DNA from: Tessaracoccus massiliensis
Lineage (GTDB): Bacteria; Actinomycetota; Actinomycetes; Propionibacteriales; Propionibacteriaceae
NCBI RefSeq assembly: GCF_000826065.2
Contig: NZ_LN623542.1
Span: forward strand, 466,715 to 530,714
Length of the DNA stretch: 64,000 nucleotides
Direction of reading: 5' to 3'
The notes under the pieces are model-generated. The model did no database searches. It was not told the DNA's origin and saw nothing but the letters and a program-made list of their open reading frames with translations. Each line of letters begins with the position of its first letter. Within the stretch, counting starts at the first letter, position 1. A program made the position numbers and the translations under genes. Below, one piece after another: positions 39,761-47,769 of this stretch.

Positions 39761-42255
39761 CCGAACTGCGTATCCCCGAGCTGTGCCTGGTGGCGATGGT
39801 GGGCGTCTCCGGCTCCGGAAAGTCCACCTTCGCGGCAAGCAAATTCGCGCCGTTCGAGGCCATCTCGTCGGATTTCTGCCGCGCGCTGGTCAGCGGCGAC
39901 GAGAACAACCAGGCCGCGTCGTCGGACGCCTTCGACGTGCTCCACTACATCGCGGGCAAGCGCCTCGGCCGCGGCCTGCTCACCGTCGTCGACGCCACCA
40001 ACGTGGGCAGGGACGCCCGTGCGGCGCTGGTGAAGGTCGCCAGGGAACACGATGTGCTGCCCGTGGCGATCGTGCTCGACCTCGGCCCGCAGACAGCGAT
40101 CGAGCGCAACCAGCACCGTCCGGAGCGGGCTTTTGGCGACGGCCCGATCCGCCGTCAGGAGTCGCAGCTGCGCCGCTCGATCAAGCACCTCCAGAAGGAG
40201 GGCTTCCGGGTCGTACACGTGCTGAAGTCGCAGGAGGAGTTGGACGCTGCCACCATCGTGCGTGAGCCGCTGCTCAACAACTTCAAGCACCTCCACGGCC
40301 CGTTCGACATCATCGGCGACGTCCACGGCTGCTTCGACGAGCTCATCGAGCTGCTGGGCGAGTTGGGCTACCAGATCGTCACCGACGACGAGGGCCGCGC
40401 CGTCGATGCGGTGCACCCCGAGGGTCGCACGGTGGTCTTCGTCGGCGACCTCGCGGACCGCGGCCCCGCCTCCGTCCCCGTCTTGCGCCTGGCGATGGGC
40501 ATGACGGCCGCCGGCCACGCGATGGCCGTGCCCGGCAACCACGAGGCCAAGCTGATCCGCGCGCTCGACGGCGCCAAGGTGCAGGTCACCCACGGCCTCG
40601 AGACCACGCTGCGGGAGTTGGAGCAGGAGACCCCGGAGTTCCGGCAGGCGGTGCGCGACTGGTGCTACTCGCTCGTCTCGCACCTGGTGTTCGACGAGGG
40701 CAGGCTCGTGATCGCGCACGCCGGCCTGAAGGAGGCCTACCACGGCCGCGCGTCCGGCCGGGTGCGCTCCTTCGCACTCTATGGCGACACCACCGGCGAA
40801 ACGGATGAGTTCGGCCTGCCCGTGCGCTACCCGTGGGCCGAGGACTACCGCGGGAAGGCCGTGGTGGTCTACGGCCACACGCCCACGCCGAAGCTGGAGT
40901 GGATCAACAACACGCTGTGCCTGGACACGGGCTGCGTGTTCGGCGGCCACCTCTCCGCGCTGCGGTACCCGGAGCGCGAGACGGTGCAGGTGCAGGCGCA
41001 CGCCGTCCACTATGAGCCGGCCAAGCCGTTCAGCACCGACGTGGACAGGCGCCCCGACGAGCTGCGGCTGGCCGACGTGCTGGGCGCGCGGCACGTCGAG
41101 ACCGCGCACCGCGGGCGCATCGCGATCACGGCCGAAAGTGCCGCAGGTGCGCTCGAGGTGATGAGCCGGTTCGCGCTCCATCCCGAGTTGCTGCCGTACC
41201 TCCCGCCCACCATGTCGCCGGTGGCCACCTCGAAGCGCGACGGCTACCTCGAGCACCCCGACGAGGCCTTCAGCCAGTTCGCGGAATGGGGCGTTGCCAA
41301 GGTGATCTGCGAGGAGAAGCACATGGGGTCGCGGGCGGTTGTGTGGCTGCACCCCGAGCACCCCGTCGTGTACACGCGCACAGGTCGCAGCTTCCTGAAG
41401 CCCGCGCTGGCCGAGCCGTTCCTGGCGCGGGTGCGGGCCGCGGCGGAATCCGCCGGGCTGTTCGCGGAGCTGGGCACGGACTGGTTGCTGCTGGACGCGG
41501 AGCTGCTGCCGTGGTCGTTGAAGGCCGAGCCGTTGCTGCGCGAGCAGTACGCGGCGGTGGCGTCCGCCGCCGTCATGTCGCAGGCCGCGGAGGCGGAGAC
41601 GCTGGAGGCGGCCGCCGGGCGCGGGCTCGACGTCGGGCCCCTGCTGGAGCGCGCCCGCCAACGGCTGGCCAACGCGCACGCCTACGACGACGCCTGGCGT
41701 CGCTACGCCTGGCCCACCGATGGGCTGGAGGGGGTCCAGCTGGCACCGTTCCAGGTACTGGCGGCCGAGGGCGCGTCTTTCGCGGACCGCGACCACCTCT
41801 GGCATCTCGACATGGCCGATCGGCTCGTCGCGGCGGATCCCGGGCTGTTCCGGGCAACGCAGCGGGTGGTCGTCGACACGGGAGACCCGGAATCGTGCGC
41901 GGCAGGCGTCGCGTGGTGGGAGTCGCTGACCGCCGACGGCGGCGAGGGCATGGTGGTCAAGCCCCTGACCAACCTGTCGTTCACCGCGAAGGGCTCGTTG
42001 ATCCAACCCGGCCTGAAGGTGCGCGGCCGCGAGTATCTGCGCATCATCTACGGGCCCGATTACACGCTGGACGATCACCTCACCAGGCTGCGGGACCGCA
42101 ACCTGGGGCGGAAGCGCTCCCTCGCGTTGCGGGAGTACGCATTGGGTCTCGAGTCAGTCGACCGCCTGGTGCGCGGCGAGCCCCTGTGGCGCATCCACGA
42201 GGCGGTCTTCGCCGTGCTGGCCCTCGAATCCGAGCCCGTCGACCCCCGGCTGTAG
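39757..42255 (+). CDS. pnkp: Pnkp, RNA-repair kinase-phosphatase-ligase
   Basis: 832 residues from the ATG at 39757 (AAAAGGAGG upstream). Three modules in order: 5' kinase with P-loop GVSGSGKST (Lys22-Ser23); binuclear metallophosphatase with GDVHGCFDEL (Asp188, His190), GDLADRG (Asp231) and GNHE (Asn261, His262); and an adenylyltransferase module with KHMGSR (nucleophile Lys521). All key residues are present and the length matches characterised Pnkp (about 840-870). With Hen1 it heals and seals tRNAs cut by ribotoxins. A long divergent reading with a start further upstream is just the open frame through hen1. Confidence 0.95.
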   Translation: MTELRIPELCLVAMVGVSGSGKSTFAASKFAPFEAISSDFCRALVSGDENNQAASSDAFDVLHYIAGKRLGRGLLTVVDATNVGRDARAALVKVAREHDVLPVAIVLDLGPQTAIERNQHRPERAFGDGPIRRQESQLRRSIKHLQKEGFRVVHVLKSQEELDAATIVREPLLNNFKHLHGPFDIIGDVHGCFDELIELLGELGYQIVTDDEGRAVDAVHPEGRTVVFVGDLADRGPASVPVLRLAMGMTAAGHAMAVPGNHEAKLIRALDGAKVQVTHGLETTLRELEQETPEFRQAVRDWCYSLVSHLVFDEGRLVIAHAGLKEAYHGRASGRVRSFALYGDTTGETDEFGLPVRYPWAEDYRGKAVVVYGHTPTPKLEWINNTLCLDTGCVFGGHLSALRYPERETVQVQAHAVHYEPAKPFSTDVDRRPDELRLADVLGARHVETAHRGRIAITAESAAGALEVMSRFALHPELLPYLPPTMSPVATSKRDGYLEHPDEAFSQFAEWGVAKVICEEKHMGSRAVVWLHPEHPVVYTRTGRSFLKPALAEPFLARVRAAAESAGLFAELGTDWLLLDAELLPWSLKAEPLLREQYAAVASAAVMSQAAEAETLEAAAGRGLDVGPLLERARQRLANAHAYDDAWRRYAWPTDGLEGVQLAPFQVLAAEGASFADRDHLWHLDMADRLVAADPGLFRATQRVVVDTGDPESCAAGVAWWESLTADGGEGMVVKPLTNLSFTAKGSLIQPGLKVRGREYLRIIYGPDYTLDDHLTRLRDRNLGRKRSLALREYALGLESVDRLVRGEPLWRIHEAVFAVLALESEPVDPRL

Positions 42256-42263
42256 CTCCCCCT

Positions 42264-42347
42264 CCGTGAGCAAGTGGATAGGGTCACGGTCGCGACACGC
42301 CGAGTAACCGCGTTACGAAATCCGTGACCCCATCCAATTGCTCACGG
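42264..42347. repeat. 84-bp palindromic element, copy 2 (terminator-like)
   Basis: The same length and arms as 8262-8345 (CCGTGAGCAAGTGGATAGGG left, CATCCAATTGCTCACGG right; two arm mismatches here). The central 34 nt match the reverse complement of copy 1's centre (GCGACACGCCG shared). It lies between the convergent pnkp and response-regulator genes. Confidence 0.85.
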
Positions 42348-42355
42348 TGCGGGGG

Positions 42356-43027
42356 TCAGACGAGGCGGTAGCCCATGCCGCGGACGGTCTCGAAGCGCTC
42401 CTTGCCCAGCTTGCCGCGCAGGTAGCGCACGTACACATCGACGACGTTGGAGCCCGGGTCGAAGTCGAAGCCCCACACGTTGCTCAGCAACTGCTCGCGG
42501 CTCAGCACCTGCCCGGGATTGCGCAGGAACGTTTCGGCCAGCGTGAATTCGCGGGCCGACAGGTCGATCCACTCGCCGTCGACCTGGGCCTTCCGGGTGC
42601 GGAAGTCCAGCACCAGGCCGTTGTGCGAGAGTTGCGTGACGCTCTGCGCCCCGCCCCCCTGAGGCGACTCCGCCCGCAGCCGCAATCGGATCCGCGCCAG
42701 GAGCTCCTCGAACGAGAAGGGCTTGGGCATGTAGTCGTCCGCGCCGCCCTCGAGGCCGGCCACGCGGTCCGCCACTGACGAGCGGGCGGTCAGCATGATC
42801 ACCGGCACCGCCACGCCCTGGCCCCTGATGCGCTCCAGCACCTCGAAGCCGTCGATGTCCGGCAGGCCGACGTCGAGGATCACCAGGTCGAAGTTGCCGT
42901 GCACCGCCAGCGTGGCGCCCTCGATGCCGGAGGCAGTCGTGTGCGACGTGAATCCCGCGGACTTCAACCCCTTCGCCACGAACCCCGCGATGCGGGCCTC
43001 GTCCTCGATGATCAGGATGGTGCTCAT
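42356..43027 (-). CDS. OmpR/MprA-type response regulator
   Basis: 223 residues. Receiver domain (1-118) with ILIIEDE, phosphoacceptor in LVILDVGLPDIDGFEVL, the Thr in IMLTARS and the Lys in YMPKPFSFEELLARI; then a winged helix (about 130-223) ending NVVDVYVRYLRGKLGKERFETVRGMGYRLV. It overlaps the upstream kinase gene by 4 bp (ATGA). Envelope-stress regulators of this type (MprA, CssR) bind direct repeats and control their own operon. Confidence 0.93.
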   Translation of the reverse strand: MSTILIIEDEARIAGFVAKGLKSAGFTSHTTASGIEGATLAVHGNFDLVILDVGLPDIDGFEVLERIRGQGVAVPVIMLTARSSVADRVAGLEGGADDYMPKPFSFEELLARIRLRLRAESPQGGGAQSVTQLSHNGLVLDFRTRKAQVDGEWIDLSAREFTLAETFLRNPGQVLSREQLLSNVWGFDFDPGSNVVDVYVRYLRGKLGKERFETVRGMGYRLV

Positions 43028-44517
43028 GCTTCCTCCACTTCGATGACCTTGGTGGGTTCCGTGTCGTCATCATCGCCGACGGTGCGGTCAGGCACGGGGC
43101 CCAGTGGCAGCACGAGCGTGAAAGTGGAGCCTCCACCCAGCGTCGATTCGATGTCCAGCCTGCCGCCGTGGGCGGCCATGATGGATTCGACGATGCTGAG
43201 CCCCAGGCCGGCGCCCTGTGCCCGGGCCTCGCCTTCCCGGGTGCGGCCGAAGCGCTGCCGCACCACTTCGAGCTGGTCCGGCTCGATGCCGATGCCGCGG
43301 TCGCGCACCCACATCCGTACCTCTCCGCGTTCCAGGGCGGAGCCGAGCGTGATGGGCGAGCCCTCGTCGGAGTACTTCACGGCGTTGGCCGCCAACTGCA
43401 GCCAGGCCTGCGTCATGCGACCGGGATCCAGGTAGGCCTCCGCGGCGGTGATGCGGTCCAACCGCCAGGCGCGGTTGCCCAGCGCGCGGGCCTTCTCCAG
43501 CACCTGGTCCGTGAGGGAGGCCACATCGAACCAGCGGGGCTGCACGAAGTCCGATTCGGTGGATTTGGCGAGCATCAGCATGTCGTTGACGAGCACGCCC
43601 ATCCGGTCCACCTCGTCCATGACGAGCAGGCGGGTCTCACGCACATCCGCCGGGTCGTCGGCGTCGATGAGTTCCATGTGGCCGCGCACCACGGTGATGG
43701 GGGTGCGCAGCTCGTGACCCACGTCGTCGAGCAGCTGCCGCTGCCCCTCGACGGAGCGTTGCACGCGGTCGAGCATGCGGTTGATGGTGCTGGACAGGGC
43801 GGCCAGATCGTCCTTGCCGCGGACGGGCACCCGGGTGGTGAGGTCGCGCTCCTGGATCGATTCAGCTGCCTCGCGCAGCTCCTCGATGGGGCGCAGCAGC
43901 CGGCCGATCGCGATCCACGCCACCAGCACCAGCAGCAGCACAGTGCCGAGGGCGACGGCGCCGTACAGGGTCATGGTGCGGCGCAGCTGGGCCTCGCTGA
44001 CGTCGATGTCGAACACATGCACCAGCGCACCGCTCGCCTCGGGGTACTGTACGGGCGCCACCAGCACCCGGTAGTCGTAGAGATCCGTGCGGATGGTCTC
44101 GATGACGATCTGGTCACCGGCCGCGAGCGGCATGACGCGCTCCAGCAGCTGGGGATCGTTCTCCGGGCGGACCTCCACCTCGTCCGTGGTCAGCCACGCC
44201 ACCTCACCATTGACGATGGCCAGCTCCCCCTCGGCCTCGCCGATGACGGTGCGGGCGAGGAAGGTGTGCAGCAGTTCCGAGGGGCCATGGAAGCTCTCCC
44301 CCGTCACGGGGTCCACTCCCTTCTCGGCCAGCACCCGCAGCTCGTCGCGGGTGCGCAGGAGCTGGTCGTCTACCGACGACTGGATGGCACGGTGCTGCAG
44401 CACCCACACGATCGCCCCGGAGGCGAGCAGCGCCAGGACGGCGAGCAGGACCATGGCCAGCACCAGCCGCGCACGGAGCGTCACCTTGGTGACGAGATCG
44501 GGCTGCTGCGGGGTCAT
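43024..44517 (-). CDS. Sensor histidine kinase (MprB-like)
   Basis: 497 residues. TM1 LVLAMVLLAVLALLASGAIVWVL, an extracellular sensor of about 140 residues, TM2 TLYGAVALGTVLLLVLVAWIAIG, a HAMP linker (RLLRPIEELREAAESI), the phosphoacceptor box DDVGHELRTPITVVRGH and an ATPase domain with AANAVKYS, DRGIGI and GAGLGLSIVE. It precedes and overlaps its response regulator. A TGTGAG/CTCTCA element is found about 100 bp upstream. The signal is unknown. Confidence 0.93.
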   Translation of the reverse strand: MTPQQPDLVTKVTLRARLVLAMVLLAVLALLASGAIVWVLQHRAIQSSVDDQLLRTRDELRVLAEKGVDPVTGESFHGPSELLHTFLARTVIGEAEGELAIVNGEVAWLTTDEVEVRPENDPQLLERVMPLAAGDQIVIETIRTDLYDYRVLVAPVQYPEASGALVHVFDIDVSEAQLRRTMTLYGAVALGTVLLLVLVAWIAIGRLLRPIEELREAAESIQERDLTTRVPVRGKDDLAALSSTINRMLDRVQRSVEGQRQLLDDVGHELRTPITVVRGHMELIDADDPADVRETRLLVMDEVDRMGVLVNDMLMLAKSTESDFVQPRWFDVASLTDQVLEKARALGNRAWRLDRITAAEAYLDPGRMTQAWLQLAANAVKYSDEGSPITLGSALERGEVRMWVRDRGIGIEPDQLEVVRQRFGRTREGEARAQGAGLGLSIVESIMAAHGGRLDIESTLGGGSTFTLVLPLGPVPDRTVGDDDDTEPTKVIEVEEA

Positions 44518-44610
44518 GCCCCTATCCTGCCCGTAACAAGATTCTTCCGGGCAATACGGCGCCGCGCTGAGATGTCCATCCCCCTAACCAACGCCACGGT
44601 GCTGAACGTT

Positions 44611-44640
44611 GTGTGAGGGCTATCTGAGAGCTCTCTCACA
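44611..44640. promoter_or_regulatory. TGTGAG...CTCTCACA element upstream of the kinase gene
   Basis: Contains TGTGAGGGC, CTGAGAGCTCTC and CTCACA, giving overlapping direct and inverted copies of CTCTCA. Similar half-sites lie at 37822-37837 and 46277-46296. Proposed autoregulatory site of the HK-RR pair. Confidence 0.4.
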
Positions 44641-44655
44641 CTCTCCGAGCGTCAG

Positions 44656-44811
44656 TCACCACTGGAACCAGCCGAAGAACATGCAGCCGATGGTGAAGAC
44701 CACCATCACCACGAACAGCCCGATGGTCAGCAGCGCGCTGGCGCCGCCCTCAACCTCCTGCTCCTGAGCCTCGGCCTGCCGCTGTCCGAGCTGCTCGTTG
44801 GATTCGGTCAT
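44656..44811 (-). CDS. 51-residue single-pass membrane protein
   Basis: MTESNEQLGQRQAEAQEQEVEG, then a hydrophobic helix ASALLTIGLFVVMVVFTIGCMFFGW. The N-terminus is hydrophilic and charged. Its ATG overlaps the stop codon of the next membrane-protein gene upstream (TGATG), so translation is coupled. Function unknown. Confidence 0.65.
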   Translation of the reverse strand: MTESNEQLGQRQAEAQEQEVEGGASALLTIGLFVVMVVFTIGCMFFGWFQW

Positions 44812-45242
44812 CAGAAAGCTCCCAACCGGTTGAAGTCCGCGATCAGTGCGACCGCGAGGATCACGAAGACCACCGCCATGAAGACGGTGTACATCCAGCG
44901 CCTCGGATGGTCCGAGCCCCAGAAACGTTTGAGGCTGACAATGCCGTTGACCACCGCGATGATGCACAGCGCGATGCCGATCGGCGCTGCCACCCACCCG
45001 CCCAGCGCGAGCAGCGGCACCACCACCGGGATCACCAGGTAGGTGATGAGGCAACGGATCCCCGAGATCACCACAGAGGTCCGGAAGTAACGGTGTGCGC
45101 CCTCGCCCGAGGCGCGGTCCACAGCCTTGACCCCCAGCAGCCTGCGCATGAAGCGGTCCGCAGGCGCCTCGGAACGAAAGCCGGGCGCGGCGGCTGCGAC
45201 AGGGGCTTGCACGGTGGTGTCCACGTCATCCTTCGGCGGCAT
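44811..45242 (-). CDS. Membrane protein of unknown function
   Basis: 143 residues from the ATG at 45242 (a TTG at 45260 is possible). A cytoplasmic N-terminus rich in Pro/Ala, then PADRFMRRLLGVKAVDRASGEGAHRYFRTSVVISGIRCLITYLVIPVVVPLLALGGWVAAPIGIALCIIAVVNGIVSLKRFW and a final helix YTVFMAVVFVILAVALIADF. Three TM segments. First gene of a two-gene unit downstream of the repeat tract. Confidence 0.7.
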   Translation of the reverse strand: MPPKDDVDTTVQAPVAAAAPGFRSEAPADRFMRRLLGVKAVDRASGEGAHRYFRTSVVISGIRCLITYLVIPVVVPLLALGGWVAAPIGIALCIIAVVNGIVSLKRFWGSDHPRRWMYTVFMAVVFVILAVALIADFNRLGAF

Positions 45243-45329
45243 TGGCCGGCTGGTGGGCAACAGTGTAACCCGGGGCGCTCAGCCGATACTTTCGCCACTA
45301 GGTGGCGTTGTCCCCCACCAGGGCTCCAC

Positions 45330-45545
45330 TCACTCAGGCCGGACACTCCGGCAACCACGCCGACAACGGTGTCGGCGCCGAGCCCGAAGAAGCAGAGGCG
45401 TTGAAGCCGAGGGTGGGGGATGAAGGACGCGAGTTTCGAGGCCACGCCGGGACGCGGCAGCCCGAGGCCGCCTTCCACGTGCACGGGCAACACTCGCGTC
45501 CTTCTTCCCCCAGTCTCGGCGGCGCGCACCCGTGGTGGATCAGGT
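45330..45545. repeat. Copy 5 of the ~320-bp structured repeat, 5'-truncated
   Basis: Lacks about the first 110 bp of the other copies and begins near CTCAGGCCGGACACTCCGG. The hairpin arms (45416-45444 and 45492-45520) are kept. It starts the gene-free tract 45243-46365, which otherwise consists of copy 6 and palindromic units. Confidence 0.75.
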
Positions 45546-45734
45546 GCTGGACGGCTGCGGGGGCCCTTTACTTCGACCTGTCCGGCGCTTCGCGCTGGGA
45601 CAGGCTCAGCACAAGCGTCGTCCGCGGGCTCGCATCCTTCGACCAGACGCGCTGCTCGTTCCTCGCAGGCGCCTGGCTCAGGACACGAGCTCGCAGGCGA
45701 ACGCTCAGGGACCAGGTGCTGGGCACGCTTCACA

Positions 45735-45771
45735 GGTTTCGACACCGCTCGTAGAACTCGCGGGCTCAACC
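45735..45771. repeat. GGTTTCGACAC...GGCTCAACC palindromic unit, short form
   Basis: Differs from 46199-46235 by no base seen over the core (GCTCGTAGAACTCGCGG). Confidence 0.7.
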
Positions 45772-45807
45772 AGCGCGGGGCGCGACGCTCGGGGACCGGC
45801 GAAAGGT

Positions 45808-46125
45808 GAAGGGGTGGCCGGGGGCGGGGGGACGCAAGTGCTTCTCCGGCACCAGACCCTCGCCCAGGTCCCTAGTTGCCCGACAACGCCGCGTGACAGC
45901 AACGCACCCCGACACCGGACACTCCGGCAACCACGACGACAACGGTGTCGGCAGCAAGCCCGAACAAGCAGAAGTGTTGAAGCCGGGGGTGGGGAATGAA
46001 GGGCGCGAGTTTCGAGGCCACGCCGGGAAGCGACAACCGAACGTCGCCGTCCATGCTCATGGATAACACTCGCGTCCTTCTTCCCCCAGCCTCGGCGCCA
46101 CACACCCGCAGTGGAACAGGTGACA
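45808..46125. repeat. Copy 6 of the ~320-bp structured intergenic repeat
   Basis: Full-length, in tandem with copy 5. Hairpin arms at 45982-46010 and 46068-46096; the left arm has a few changes (GGGAATGAAGGGCGC) and part of them would still pair as G-T/G-U. Confidence 0.8.
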
Positions 46126-46130
46126 GATCG

Positions 46131-46177
46131 GCTGCGGGGGCCCTTCGTCGCCGCGCGGGGCGCGACGCTCAGGGACC
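46131..46177. repeat. 47-bp dispersed module
   Basis: Exact reverse complement of 204-250. It directly follows copy 6, whereas at 204 it precedes copy 1 in inverted orientation. Confidence 0.75.
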
Positions 46178-46198
46178 AGGCGCTGGGCACGCTTCAGA

Positions 46199-46235
46199 GG
46201 TTTCGACACCGCTCGTAGAACTCGCGGGCTCAACC
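46199..46235. repeat. GGTTTCGACAC...GGCTCAACC palindromic unit, short form
   Basis: Third short form of the unit, followed by AGCGCGGGG as at 45772. Confidence 0.7.
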
Positions 46236-46276
46236 AGCGCGGGGGCGACCGGCTCAACGACCGTCAGGGGCCAGGG

Positions 46277-46296
46277 TCTCATGAGAAAGCTCTCAC
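46277..46296. promoter_or_regulatory. TCTCATGAGA...TCTCAC element, putative regulator site
   Basis: A perfect TCTCATGAGA palindrome followed 4 nt later by TCTCAC, about 70 bp before the start of the second Asp/Trp-tailed gene. Similar to 37822-37837 and 44611-44640. Confidence 0.4.
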
Positions 46297-46365
46297 CCCT
46301 CCGCCACGGTTCGCTCATACGCGGAGCGTTTGATGGTCGCATCACCACCCGAAGGAGTATCTCCG

Positions 46366-46723
46366 ATGGCCCTCAAGACCTCCACCACCTGGCTCGTGGC
46401 CGCGGCGTTCGGCGTCGCCGCCGTCGGCGGCGGCCTGCTGGCGTCCGGAGCGCAGCCGTTCGGCGCCGAAGCCCGCGGCCACCCAGGCTCCGGCGAAGGC
46501 TCCCGCCGCTGCGCCCGCACCGGCGAAGAAGGCCGAACCCGCACCGGCCCCCGCGCCGAAGAAGGCCGCACCGGCCCCAGCTCCGAAGAAGGCCGCACCA
46601 GCTCCCTTCAAGAAGCAGGCCCCGCCCCCGGTCCGCTACGACGACGACGATGACGACGACTGGGACGACGATGACGATGACGATGATGATGACTGGGACG
46701 ACGACGACGATGATGACGACTGA
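46366..46723 (+). pseudogene. Second Asp/Trp-tailed membrane-protein gene, frameshifted
   Basis: GGAG precedes the ATG. The first frame gives MALKTSTTWLVAAAFGVAAV and GGGLLASGAQPF, a TM segment like that of the gene at 37895. From about 46455 the meaningful sequence continues in the +1 frame: SAPKPAATQAPAKAPAAAPA, KKAAPAPAPKKAAPAPFKKQ, then VRYDDDD...WDDDD to a stop at 46721-46723. The first frame runs into Arg-rich nonsense. Causes: a real one-base indel, an assembly error, or a programmed +1 shift. The tail is intact, so recent loss or error is likely. Confidence 0.6.
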
Positions 46724-46743
46724 GCGTTGACCAGCCCCTGATC

Positions 46744-46781
46744 GCCGGCCGGAGTGTGACCCGCCGCACGCTCCGGCCGGC
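46744..46781 (+). terminator. Terminator after the second Asp/Trp-tailed gene
   Basis: GCCGGCCGGAGTGTG pairs with CGCACGCTCCGGCCGGC, followed by TCTTTGCTG. Confidence 0.65.
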
Positions 46782-46804
46782 TCTTTGCTGTCCGGCACCC
46801 CAGC

Positions 46805-46810
46805 TAGGCT
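46805..46810 (+). promoter_or_regulatory. Candidate -10 hexamer (leaderless)
   Basis: TAGGCT, 6 nt before the ATG at 46817. Confidence 0.45.
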
Positions 46811-46816
46811 GGCGGA

Positions 46817-47551
46817 ATGGAACAGAGCCGCACCGTCGTCACAGTGGACGCACCGCAGGAGGCCCTGTTTCCGGGCTCAGCCCTGATCGGCACCATCCTG
46901 TTTCCCATCTTCGCCATCGCGGCGCTGGTGCTGGGCCTCGCCTACGAGATGGCCTGGCTGGTGACCTCCTCGCTGGCCATCGGCCTGGCGCTGTTGGCGA
47001 TCCTGGCCTCGGATTACCTCAACAAGCAGGGCCGCTCCGGGAAGCTCCGTCTCGCCGTCGGCGGCGGGGACACACGGATCGGCTCCAACCCGTCGTCGCG
47101 GTGGGTCATGCTGATCGCCACCGCGTTGGCCGCCGTGGTGGTCCTGGTCGACATCGTGCTGCGCTTGATGGGATACCTCGACGACCCCGGTGGCATGAGC
47201 TTCTCTGTCATGGTGGCGCTGGTGGTGGTGTGGGGCATCGCTGAGGGCTGGTTTCGGCTGACGAAGCCGCCGGGCCTGGTGCTGAGCCCGTCGCACGTCA
47301 CGACGATCGGCAGCATGGGCAAGGAGACCCGCGTGCCGTGGAACCAGGTCAACGGCGCCGCGTGCATCAAGGGCGCCCGCCTGCTGATCCCCGCGCTGAA
47401 GGATGAGCTGCAGGTGGCCACAGCTCAGATCGACTCGGATCCCCGCGTGGTCGCCGCGCTGATCGAGGCCTACCGAAACCGTCCGGCACGCCAGGCGGAG
47501 CTCGGCGACGGGCGTGTCGTGCAGCGGGCACAGTCGCTCAGCGTTGGTTGA
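46817..47551 (+). CDS. Four-TM membrane protein, paralogue of the gene at 57320
   Basis: 244 residues. Four hydrophobic segments (IGTILFPIFAIAALVLGLAY, TSSLAIGLALLAILASDYL, WVMLIATALAAVVVLVDIVL, VMVALVVVWGIAEGWF), then a beta-rich cytoplasmic part (GLVLSPSHVTTIGSMGKETRVPWNQVNG) and an AALIEAYRNRPARQAELGDGR helix. The same layout and ending occur in the protein at 57320-58018. Its stop (TGA 47549-47551) lies inside a GGTTGAGCC repeat end, so the C-terminus may have been cut by repeat insertion. Function unknown. Confidence 0.7.
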   Translation: MEQSRTVVTVDAPQEALFPGSALIGTILFPIFAIAALVLGLAYEMAWLVTSSLAIGLALLAILASDYLNKQGRSGKLRLAVGGGDTRIGSNPSSRWVMLIATALAAVVVLVDIVLRLMGYLDDPGGMSFSVMVALVVVWGIAEGWFRLTKPPGLVLSPSHVTTIGSMGKETRVPWNQVNGAACIKGARLLIPALKDELQVATAQIDSDPRVVAALIEAYRNRPARQAELGDGRVVQRAQSLSVG

Positions 47552-47628
47552 GCCGCGGGGTTTCGACACGCTGCGCCGCGGGTTTCGACACGCTGCGCCG
47601 CTCGTTCCTCGCGGGCAGCGGCTCAACC
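47546..47628. repeat. Composite GGTTGAGCC/GGTTTCGACAC/GGCTCAACC repeat
   Basis: GGTTGAGCC is followed by two tandem copies of GGTTTCGACACGCTGCGCCG and the usual GGCTCAACC end. It overlaps the 3' end of the membrane-protein gene and supplies its stop codon. Confidence 0.65.
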
Positions 47629-47769
47629 AGCGAGGAGGGGTTGTGGGGTGCTCACAAAGTTCTCCAGCCGACCTTGGCTGTCTGGCTGGCGCGCCCTGGC
47701 ACCGGTATAGGGAAGTCTGACAACACCCGGTTTTCCGCCGGTCGCTCAGTTCTGCCAGGAGGACCCCAG

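Noticed and set aside
45243-46365. A long coding region between 45243 and 46365
   Set aside because: The tract is fully explained by repeat copies 5 and 6, a 47-bp module and short palindromic units.
46632-46723. GAC/GAT triplet runs as a microsatellite only
   Set aside because: The runs in both 37895 and 46366 genes use mixed GAC/GAT with interspersed TGG, consistent with selection on Asp/Trp protein tails and not with a pure DNA repeat.
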